A stretch of DNA of 64,000 nt, from NCBI GenBank assembly GCA_021199655.1, contig JAJQHQ010000095.1, positions 79,591 to 143,590 of the forward strand. Direction: 5' to 3'. This stretch comes from Lachnospiraceae bacterium (GTDB lineage: Bacteria > Bacillota > Clostridia > Lachnospirales > Lachnospiraceae). Position numbers and translations under genes: made by a program. Of this stretch, positions 25,840 to 32,223 are shown one piece after another. Numbering within the stretch: position 1 is the first letter of the stretch; each line of letters opens with the position of its first letter. Under the pieces are notes generated by a model. That model ran no database searches and was not told the DNA's origin. It worked only from the letters and a program-made list of their open reading frames with translations.

Positions 25840-25867
25840 CGCAAGATTCACATGCCTCTTTATGAGA
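25836..25867 (+). promoter_or_regulatory. Conserved promoter/operator element, copy 7
   Basis: TTGACGCAAGATTCACATGC then CTCTTTATGAGAAT. The -35 overlaps the stop codon of the preceding gene. Confidence 0.65.
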
Positions 25868-25892
25868 ATAAATCATAAGGAGGATTATATTT

Positions 25893-26093
25893 ATGAAGGC
25901 AATAAAGAAGGTTTTCAGCGTGATTGGAATATTGATTGGGTGCGCATTCGTACTAATGATTTTAGGAACGGTGACTCTGGGGTTATCAATTAACTTCGGA
26001 TTCAAGACGTTCCTGATAATGGACGGTGCATTCGTGGTGTTCCTGATCATTAAGAAAATCGTCAAGAAAGCTCGTAAAACAGAAACCGCGTGA
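25893..26093 (+). CDS. Small two-helix membrane protein
   Basis: 66 aa with two membrane segments (VIGILIGCAFVLMILGTVTL and LIMDGAFVVFLIIKKIV) and a Lys/Arg-rich tail. The start follows AAGGAGG. An AAGAGGTC/GGCCTCTT stem with TTTTT lies after the stop. Confidence 0.65.
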   Translation: MKAIKKVFSVIGILIGCAFVLMILGTVTLGLSINFGFKTFLIMDGAFVVFLIIKKIVKKARKTETA

Positions 26094-26157
26094 TTTAAGC
26101 AAAACAAGAGGTCGAGAAGTATGGCCTCTTAGTTTTTATGCGACACAAAAATGGGGC

Positions 26158-26187
26158 TTGAATCGCGGGGGGGGGTAATGCTATAAT
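26158..26187 (+). promoter_or_regulatory. Promoter with G9 tract in the spacer
   Basis: TTGAAT (26158-26163) and a perfect TATAAT (26182-26187) are separated by 18 nt, nine of which are consecutive G (26167-26175). Loss of one G would give the optimal 17-nt spacing. This layout is known from phase-variable promoters that switch by slipped-strand replication. Confidence 0.8.
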
Positions 26188-26194
26188 GGCTTAT

Positions 26195-26208
26195 CTGTTA
26201 TATAACAG
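26195..26208. promoter_or_regulatory. Perfect palindrome at the transcription start
   Basis: CTGTTATATAACAG is a 14-bp perfect palindrome that begins 7 nt after the -10 box, so it overlaps the expected start. A repressor operator is likely; the cognate protein is not identified. Confidence 0.6.
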
Positions 26209-26230
26209 TAAACGAAAGGAGAATGGGACT

Positions 26231-27043
26231 ATGAGTAAAGAAAAGAAAGAGAAGAAGAAAGGAAGCTGCTTTGGTACAATATTAAAAGTTGTATTGGTGA
26301 TAGTTATTATATTTGCAGCTTTGTACGTGTACATGCAGTGGAGCGAGAAACGAGAACGGGAAGCTTCATACAGCACTGATTACTGGCCAACCGATGGTAT
26401 TGCACTGATGCTTCCAGAACCTGAGCAGGAATATGGAATCTTACATAGCAAAAGCGAAACTTATTTGCACGTAACTACTGGTCATGTATCCGCAGACGAT
26501 TTTACAACATATATAAACGAGTGCTCGGATGCTGGTTATACGATTGACTACTATCAGTCATCTCGGATGTATGATGCCGAAAACGAAGAAGGATATTCTG
26601 TAACGTTGAATTATGATGAAGACGATAAAGAAATGAGTATTACGTTAAATGCACCAAAAGAACCAGAAACTGAGAATAACGAAGCAACTACGGAGTCTTC
26701 CAATCCAACTGCAGTAGAGACAGAAACTCAAACCGAAGCGGCAGTAGCGGAAACCGAATCATCCGAGGAACTGGTTGATGGCATGAGACCGGAGTTCAAA
26801 GAAGCTATGGATGAATACGAAGAATTCTTTGACGAGTATGTTGAATTCATGCAGACCTATTCAGAATCAGATAACATCGTAACCTTGGCTACTCAGTACG
26901 CAAAGTTTATGACTCAGTATTCAGAAACCATGGAAGCATTTGAGGCATGGGAAGACGAAGACCTGAACGATGTTGAAGCCGCTTATTATGTAGAGGTTTC
27001 AGCTCGGATTACTCAGAAGCTTCTCACAGTATCTGCTGAATAA
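26231..27043 (+). CDS. Membrane-anchored surface protein (DUF6591-like)
   Basis: 270 aa. A basic N-terminus (SKEKKEKKKGSCFG) and one membrane helix (ILKVVLVIVIIFAALYVYM) anchor an extracytoplasmic region. A mixed alpha/beta domain (about 45-145) and a Thr/Glu-rich linker (about 148-190) precede a helical domain beginning DGMRPEFKEAMDEYEEFFDE, the pattern of DUF6591. Family function is unknown. The start follows AAAGGAGAATGG. It looks more like a host surface protein than a phage structural one, and its promoter carries the G tract, so its expression may be switched. Confidence 0.7.
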   Translation: MSKEKKEKKKGSCFGTILKVVLVIVIIFAALYVYMQWSEKREREASYSTDYWPTDGIALMLPEPEQEYGILHSKSETYLHVTTGHVSADDFTTYINECSDAGYTIDYYQSSRMYDAENEEGYSVTLNYDEDDKEMSITLNAPKEPETENNEATTESSNPTAVETETQTEAAVAETESSEELVDGMRPEFKEAMDEYEEFFDEYVEFMQTYSESDNIVTLATQYAKFMTQYSETMEAFEAWEDEDLNDVEAAYYVEVSARITQKLLTVSAE

Positions 27044-27063
27044 AATTATATTCCACACCAATC

Positions 27064-27097
27064 CGAAAGGGCTCACTTGACAGTGGGCTCTTTTTTA
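27064..27097 (+). terminator. Terminator after the surface-protein gene
   Basis: AAGGGCTCAC pairs with GTGGGCTCTT (two GU pairs), loop TTGACA, then a run of T. Confidence 0.75.
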
Positions 27098-27128
27098 TTG
27101 CGCATTTTTCGCAAGCTTCTTTATGAGA
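27098..27128 (+). promoter_or_regulatory. Conserved promoter/operator element, copy 8
   Basis: TTGCGCATTTTTCGCAAGC then TTCTTTATGAGAG. Confidence 0.55.
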
Positions 27129-27151
27129 GACTAACAAAGGAGGTGGTTAAA

Positions 27152-27316
27152 GTGATTATATTAGCAATTTTAGCGGTACTGTTATTACTGATACTTATCC
27201 CTGTAGCGTTGATCCTTGGAGGAGGAGCATTGCTATTCGGATGGCTGTTTCTGGACATAGCGGTATTTGCGATGGTGGCTAAAGCATTATGGAAAGCCAT
27301 CAGAAAGAAGAAGTAA
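27152..27316 (+). CDS. 54-aa hydrophobic membrane protein
   Basis: Nearly all hydrophobic, with two membrane helices separated by GGGALLFG and a basic end (KAIRKKK). The GTG start follows AAAGGAGGTGG; the longer in-frame ORF has no site. A GAGGCC/GGCCTC stem lies after the stop. Confidence 0.6.
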   Translation: MIILAILAVLLLLILIPVALILGGGALLFGWLFLDIAVFAMVAKALWKAIRKKK

Positions 27317-27350
27317 CTCAGACTGGAGGCCGGGTAATTGGGCCTCTTAG

Positions 27351-27379
27351 TTTCGCATTTCTTACAGTTAGCCTTATGA
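27351..27379 (+). promoter_or_regulatory. Conserved promoter/operator element, copy 9
   Basis: TTTCGCATTTCTTACAG then TTAGCCTTATGAAAG, degenerate. Confidence 0.45.
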
Positions 27380-27396
27380 AAGGAGGAGGGATTGCT

Positions 27397-27540
27397 ATGA
27401 GTAAGAAGATAGGCGGATACATTATATTTCTGGCTGGTACGTTAATTAGCGCAGCTGGACAGTTGATTATCCAGAATCAGAAATTATCTGAGAAAACAGC
27501 AACTAGCAACGGCTCTGAAGAAGAGTCTAAGGGCGAGTAA
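27397..27540 (+). CDS. 47-aa membrane-anchored peptide
   Basis: One membrane helix (GGYIIFLAGTLISAAGQLII) and an acidic C-terminus. The start follows AAAGGAGGAGG. An AAGGGC/GCCCTTT stem overlaps its end. Function unknown. Confidence 0.55.
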   Translation: MSKKIGGYIIFLAGTLISAAGQLIIQNQKLSEKTATSNGSEEESKGE

Positions 27541-27579
27541 CATGCCCTTTCATCTTTGCACGAGTCAAAGGGGGCAAAT

Positions 27580-27894
27580 ATGAATAAGTATCAAGAAGTA
27601 ATCATGGAAGAGATACGCTGGCACAAAACGCACAGGCCGGTATATTGGGACAAAACAAAGTTCTCACAATGGAGTTACAAAGGCTGGGCATTGGATCAGC
27701 TGTATGACATAGCGAGTTGCCCTGACACCTGTCCGATAATGATAAAAATAGAAGAGTTTATCAGTCTGATGGATAAGTATCAGTGTATGAGCTCGATGTT
27801 CTCTCCGGCATACGACGAAGCGATTTATATTTATGACTTGTGCGGGGATGTATATGAGGAGGAATTGTACAATGAAGCTATCAAACATTATTAA
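27580..27894 (+). CDS. Hypothetical protein
   Basis: 104-aa soluble helical protein (MNKYQEVIMEEIRWHKTHRP...). No family recognised. The start follows AAAGGGGGC. Its end overlaps the start of the next gene by 23 nt, so the two are probably cotranslated. Confidence 0.55.
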   Translation: MNKYQEVIMEEIRWHKTHRPVYWDKTKFSQWSYKGWALDQLYDIASCPDTCPIMIKIEEFISLMDKYQCMSSMFSPAYDEAIYIYDLCGDVYEEELYNEAIKHY

Positions 27895-28702
27895 CACAAG
27901 CAATATTGAAACTCTGGTTAAAACCGGTTTGGAGAATGCCAGAGAAGCAAGTCCTGCGTTGCTCGTAGCGGCTGGGACTGTTGGTCTTGTAACCGGCGCA
28001 GTTATGGCTTGGAAAGCATCTCGTAAGGTAGAGGATGAGATTGAAGTGGCCAAGCAAGGCAAGGCAGATGAGATTGAGGAAGAGGTTGAAGAAGTTGAGC
28101 TGACACCTGCAGAAACCGCAAAAGCAGTATGGAAGACAGTCGTTCCAGTTGTTGCAATCGAGATTATATCTGTCGGATGTATTATTGGCGGTTATACAAT
28201 CAAGCGGCACCGAATGGACGCGGTTGTCACAGCAGCAACTCTATCGGCTTCGCAGTTGAAATTATATCAGGAGAAAGCATTGGAGACTGTCGGGCCGAAG
28301 AAAGAGAAAGAAATCAAGGCTGCGGTAAGTAAAGAGCAATTGGACAAGAAATTCGAGTCTAATCTATCCGACGACGATATCATTGTAACTGGAAGAGGAA
28401 CACAGCTATTCTTTGAACCCACTCAAAACTGTCTATTCTACTCAGATCGAGAATTTATTCAAAAGTGCTTTAACAATCTGAATATGCGGATGATAAACGA
28501 AATGTACATCACGCTGAATGAATTATATTCAGAGATTGGCCTTCCTACGACAACTATCGGTGACGATCTGGGTTGGACAGTTGAGGACGGACAGTTTGAA
28601 CCGAGCTTTGATGCAATATTCACCCGTGACGGAAGAACCTGTGCCTGCATTGATTATATTCCAAAAGGGCCTACATATGACTTCCGTCGGCGTTACGCAT
28701 AA
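27872..28702 (+). CDS. DUF6353-like membrane protein (paralogue A)
   Basis: 276 aa with an N-terminal amphipathic stretch, TM1 (PALLVAAGTVGLVTGAVMAW), the signature ASRKVEDEIE, an acidic linker, TM2 (VVPVVAIEIISVGCIIGGYT) and a C-terminal cytoplasmic domain (FNNLNMRMINEMYITLNELY, then SEIGLPTTTIGDDLGW). It is paralogous to the protein at 30027. Such proteins occur in clostridial prophages near replication genes; no activity is known. It starts after GAGGAGGAATTG. A membrane-tethered scaffold is one reading. Confidence 0.7.
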   Translation: MKLSNIINTSNIETLVKTGLENAREASPALLVAAGTVGLVTGAVMAWKASRKVEDEIEVAKQGKADEIEEEVEEVELTPAETAKAVWKTVVPVVAIEIISVGCIIGGYTIKRHRMDAVVTAATLSASQLKLYQEKALETVGPKKEKEIKAAVSKEQLDKKFESNLSDDDIIVTGRGTQLFFEPTQNCLFYSDREFIQKCFNNLNMRMINEMYITLNELYSEIGLPTTTIGDDLGWTVEDGQFEPSFDAIFTRDGRTCACIDYIPKGPTYDFRRRYA

Positions 28703-28726
28703 TTTGCAGGCTTTATTATGGAAGAA
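28692..28726 (+). promoter_or_regulatory. Conserved promoter/operator element, copy 10
   Basis: TTACGCATAATTTGCAGGC then TTTATTATGGAAG, overlapping the stop of the preceding gene. Confidence 0.5.
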
Positions 28727-28759
28727 ACAAACTTTATATAACGAAAGGAGAACAAAACT

Positions 28760-29116
28760 ATGAACGAGGAACTTAATGTAACAGAGGAATTTGAGGGAAC
28801 TCCGGCAACGGATGTAAACGAGGTGGAATCTGAGAACACAGATGTTCGACCGGAAAACAAATCTGGTGGTAGCTTTAGTACCGCATTGTTGATTGGCGGA
28901 TTAGCATTCGGAGGATACGTTGTAGGAAAAGGTATCGAATGGGGTGCACGTAAGGCAATCAACTTTGGGCGGGGTCTTGCTGCCAAGAGAAAGGTAAAAC
29001 CGGATAAGGACGGATGTGTCGCAGAGGCAGAAGCCGAGGAAGTCAACGAGCAGGAGTCAACCGAGGAATCTGAGCAGGAAGAGAAAGTTCAGGGTAAATC
29101 CCGGAAGAAAAAGTAA
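28760..29116 (+). CDS. Membrane protein with charged tail
   Basis: 118 aa. An acidic N-terminus, a Gly-rich hydrophobic stretch (STALLIGGLAFGGYVVGKGI), a basic segment (GARKAINFGRGLAAKRKVKP) and an acidic Glu-rich end. Function unknown. The start follows CGAAAGGAG. Confidence 0.6.
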   Translation: MNEELNVTEEFEGTPATDVNEVESENTDVRPENKSGGSFSTALLIGGLAFGGYVVGKGIEWGARKAINFGRGLAAKRKVKPDKDGCVAEAEAEEVNEQESTEESEQEEKVQGKSRKKK

Positions 29117-29129
29117 GGTTATATTTTAA

Positions 29130-29170
29130 CCGAGTAAAAGGTGAGTCCTACATGGGCTTGCCTTTTTGTT
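29130..29170 (+). terminator. Terminator
   Basis: AAAGGTGAGTCC pairs with GGGCTTGCCTTT around TACAT and is followed by a T-rich run. Confidence 0.75.
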
Positions 29171-29188
29171 TTTTACAGGAGGTGCAGC

Positions 29189-29407
29189 ATGAACGAATAT
29201 TCATACAGCGGGCCAGTAACAGAGTACGGTAGGTGTATTTGTAATAGCTGGCACGGATCGACCAGAGCTGTGAGTGAGAAGAAAGCCCGCTCGAATCTTG
29301 CTTACCAGTTCAAGGTACGTAACAATAGACTTGCCGCGGCTCAAATTGGATTACCCGGCAAAATTATATTGGTGGAGGAGGGCATCTATGGACGAGATCA
29401 GACCTAA
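29189..29407 (+). CDS. Small basic protein
   Basis: 72 aa (MNEYSYSGPVTEYGRCICNS...), with basic and aromatic patches and no membrane helix. The start follows ACAGGAGGTGC. It overlaps the next gene by 20 nt. The family is unknown. Confidence 0.55.
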   Translation: MNEYSYSGPVTEYGRCICNSWHGSTRAVSEKKARSNLAYQFKVRNNRLAAAQIGLPGKIILVEEGIYGRDQT

Positions 29408-29996
29408 CACAGATAGCTATAGAGCAACAAATGAAGCATCATCCTCTGAACAGGAAGAAAAACGTGTTGTCCGCAAAGTTGTAGACGGTAAGGTTGTGGC
29501 TAAGGACAACAAGATGAGAAAACTGGCGGGTATGTTCTTTGCGGATGACATCTCGAACATCGGCGAGCATCTAATGAATGAAGTGTTCATTCCAAAGATT
29601 CAGAACTTTGTTGCGGATTCGTTGAGCGACTGCGTGAACATTATATTCCATGGCGAGAAAAGACCGAAAGAAAGAACTACTGCAAGCCGGTATAACTATT
29701 CACGGTCATATGACGACAGACACAGAGATGAACGACGGACGGTAACAAGAAAACAGTATGACTACCGGGATGTCATCGTGCCAACCAGAAGAGAAGCCGA
29801 AGACATTATCATCGGTCTGGAGGACATCATCAAGCGGTATGGTATCGCAACTGTTCGGGATTTGTATGACCTGTGTGGTTTAGATTCTGATTACACGGAT
29901 TGTAAATACGGTTGGACGAATGTGTCTTCAGCTAAGATTACGTCCGATCGTGATGGTTACATGATTGACCTGCCAAGAGCAGTAGCAATCGATTAG
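29388..29996 (+). CDS. Phage-type hypothetical protein
   Basis: 202 aa. The middle contains KMRKLAGMFFADDISNIGEH and IPKIQNFVADSLSDCVNIIF, then an Arg/Tyr-rich low-complexity linker (residues about 95-125) and a C-terminal domain (REAEDIIIGLEDIIKRYGIA). The start follows GGAGGAGGG inside the preceding gene. It resembles accessory proteins found near replication genes in gut Firmicutes phages; the function is unknown. Confidence 0.6.
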   Translation: MDEIRPNTDSYRATNEASSSEQEEKRVVRKVVDGKVVAKDNKMRKLAGMFFADDISNIGEHLMNEVFIPKIQNFVADSLSDCVNIIFHGEKRPKERTTASRYNYSRSYDDRHRDERRTVTRKQYDYRDVIVPTRREAEDIIIGLEDIIKRYGIATVRDLYDLCGLDSDYTDCKYGWTNVSSAKITSDRDGYMIDLPRAVAID

Positions 29997-30026
29997 ATTA
30001 ATTATATTTCAAGGAGGAATACATTT

Positions 30027-31052
30027 ATGAGTATCAAGAATGCAATTTCAAATCTTACTACCAGCATCAGTAGAAGCACTGGTATGCTGGGACTTAAGGT
30101 TCAGGCCCACAGTCCTGAGCTGCTTATTGCCGGTGGTGTAGTTACACTTATCGGCGGTGTTGTTGTTGCTTGTATGGCATCCCGTAAGGTAGATGACGTG
30201 ATTGACGAGCATTGTGAAGCGGTTGGTGATATCCACGACCGGGAAGCTGATGAAACCGAAGAGATTGAAAACAGCGAAAGCACTGCGGAAGAAGCAGAAA
30301 CTCGCAAGAAGGAACTGAAGAAGAGCGTCCAGAAAGACCTGACAGCAACATATTTCCGGACGGGCTTGAAGTTTGTTAAGCTGTACGCACCTGCAGTGTG
30401 TCTGATCGGATTGAGTCTGACCTGCTTTCTGTCGAGCAACAATATCCTGCAGAAAAGGAATGTAGCTCTGTCATCTGCGTTCACAGCTTTGAGTCAGGAA
30501 TTCTCGGATTACCGTGGAAGAGTGGCTGCCCGGTTTGGAGAAACTGCGGAAAAAGAAATCCATTATAATCTGGAATCCGAGACGGTGGATGTGAAAACAA
30601 AGGACAAGAACGGCAAGACTGTGACAGAGAAACAGACCACGTATTCTGCGTTGAGCAATGCTCCGGGTAGTATGTACGCAAGATATTTCAACAAGGAGAC
30701 AAGTATCTACTACAAGAGGAATCATATTTACAACGAGGATTTTCTTCGACTGACTTACGAGAATCTGAATAACATGCTGATCGCAAGAGGGTATCTGTTC
30801 CTGAATGAGGTCTACTCAGAACTGGGAATGCCGATTGTTGACTATGGTCAGATGGCTGGATGGATTTATGATCCGAACGGCAGAGTTCGTCCTTCACATT
30901 CTGACACAGATGTGCTTGACCTGCGGATTCAGGAAGTGATTGAGCCGTTCAATCCTCTTGACCCGGATGCAAAACGTGAAAAGATCTGGATGATTGACCC
31001 GAATGTGGAGGGTAATATTCTGGGTTATATTAACAAGAAAGTAGCAGCATAA
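30027..31052 (+). CDS. DUF6353-like membrane protein (paralogue B)
   Basis: 341 aa. TM1 (PELLIAGGVVTLIGGVVVAC), ASRKVDDVIDEHCE, a long acidic/Lys linker, TM2 (YAPAVCLIGLSLTCFLSSNN), then a C-terminal domain with YENLNNMLIARGYLFLNEVY and SELGMPIVDYGQMAGW, closely parallel to paralogue A. The start follows AAGGAGG. Shared topology suggests the two act together at the membrane. Confidence 0.72.
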   Translation: MSIKNAISNLTTSISRSTGMLGLKVQAHSPELLIAGGVVTLIGGVVVACMASRKVDDVIDEHCEAVGDIHDREADETEEIENSESTAEEAETRKKELKKSVQKDLTATYFRTGLKFVKLYAPAVCLIGLSLTCFLSSNNILQKRNVALSSAFTALSQEFSDYRGRVAARFGETAEKEIHYNLESETVDVKTKDKNGKTVTEKQTTYSALSNAPGSMYARYFNKETSIYYKRNHIYNEDFLRLTYENLNNMLIARGYLFLNEVYSELGMPIVDYGQMAGWIYDPNGRVRPSHSDTDVLDLRIQEVIEPFNPLDPDAKREKIWMIDPNVEGNILGYINKKVAA

Positions 31053-31067
31053 TGAAGGGGGTTAATT

Positions 31068-31697
31068 ATGAGTACAGGAGCTGAAGTAGTTATTGGAATT
31101 ATATCTGGTGCTGCAGTTGGTGCCGGTGCCTCGATTCTGACCATGAAGAAGCATTTCGAGAATGAAAAGCAGAAAGAGGTAGAAGAAATCCGTAGTATCT
31201 ATATGCAGAAAGCCGAGAAGGATGGAGAACCTGAGAAAGCAGAAAAAATCCGTAAGGTTGGCGAGACTGCAGAGAACAAGGACTCAGATATGAAAGAGTA
31301 TCGTAAGCGGGTACAGTCTGAGGGCTATGTCAAGTATTCTGGCGATAATCCGGGAGAAAAGACGAGCAGAACACCGATGAAGAAAGACTGGATTCCACCT
31401 TATATTATCGCACCTGAACAGTTCGACGAGCATGCAGATGATGGTCTTGGCTGGGAGACAAGAACATTATTATATTTCGCGGATGGTGTTCTCACGGATA
31501 ACGACAGCAACAAGATTGAGGATATTACTACAATCCTCGGCGATAAGGAGACTCTGACTCATTTCGGAGAGTATGAGGATGACTCTATTCATGTCCGGAA
31601 TGAGAACCGGAAGATTGATTATGAGGTTCTTCTTGACCAGAGGACTTGGAAATCAGTCAATGCCAAGAAGCCGAAAACTAAGAGACTGGAGGATTAA
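31068..31697 (+). CDS. Membrane-anchored phage hypothetical protein
   Basis: 209 aa. N-terminal membrane helix (VVIGIISGAAVGAGASILTM), a charged coiled coil (about 30-85), and a C-terminal domain with WIPPYIIAPEQFDEHADDGL and WETRTLLYFADGVLTDNDSN. The start follows GAAGGGGG. It is part of the same run as the DUF6353-like proteins, and its stop abuts the next ATG. Confidence 0.6.
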   Translation: MSTGAEVVIGIISGAAVGAGASILTMKKHFENEKQKEVEEIRSIYMQKAEKDGEPEKAEKIRKVGETAENKDSDMKEYRKRVQSEGYVKYSGDNPGEKTSRTPMKKDWIPPYIIAPEQFDEHADDGLGWETRTLLYFADGVLTDNDSNKIEDITTILGDKETLTHFGEYEDDSIHVRNENRKIDYEVLLDQRTWKSVNAKKPKTKRLED

Positions 31698-32201
31698 ATG
31701 AGTGATTACTTTCTTTGGATGTTAGAGCAGATTGACGATCCAAATGAATTTGACGTAACTCGCTATCAGATGCTTCTCGATTATCTGGACAGTGTTCCAT
31801 TCATTTATATTCTGCCCATGGATAAGAATCGAATGGAAGACGGCATAGAACTGCGAAATGGTGCTGTGTCGTCGGATTACCGTCCAAACAATGCGTGTTC
31901 AGTTCTTGAGATGATGGTTGCTTTGGCTATCCGCTGTGACCAGCATCTCACAGATAATCCTGAGCACAGTCGAGCATCGTGGTGGTTCAAGAACATGGTC
32001 GATAATCTGACCTTAAGTGATATGACGGATGATGACTTCAACCGCGGTATTACAAAACGAACGATAGCGATGTTCCTGAATCGCGAGTACGACCCGGATG
32101 GATGCGGCAGTTTGTTCTACATTCCCGGCTACGACGGAGATTTGAGACGGGTGGAGATTTGGTATCAGATGAACTACTGGTATCTGAGTCTTCGCCGTTG
32201 A
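31698..32201 (+). CDS. Phage-type hypothetical protein
   Basis: 167-aa soluble protein (MSDYFLWMLEQIDDPNEFDV) with an acidic N-terminus and a Trp-rich end. It is commonly seen as a conserved phage protein of unknown role next to replication genes. The ATG directly follows the preceding stop. Confidence 0.6.
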   Translation: MSDYFLWMLEQIDDPNEFDVTRYQMLLDYLDSVPFIYILPMDKNRMEDGIELRNGAVSSDYRPNNACSVLEMMVALAIRCDQHLTDNPEHSRASWWFKNMVDNLTLSDMTDDDFNRGITKRTIAMFLNREYDPDGCGSLFYIPGYDGDLRRVEIWYQMNYWYLSLRR

Positions 32202-32223
32202 TGAAAGGAGGACCGGAAATGAA

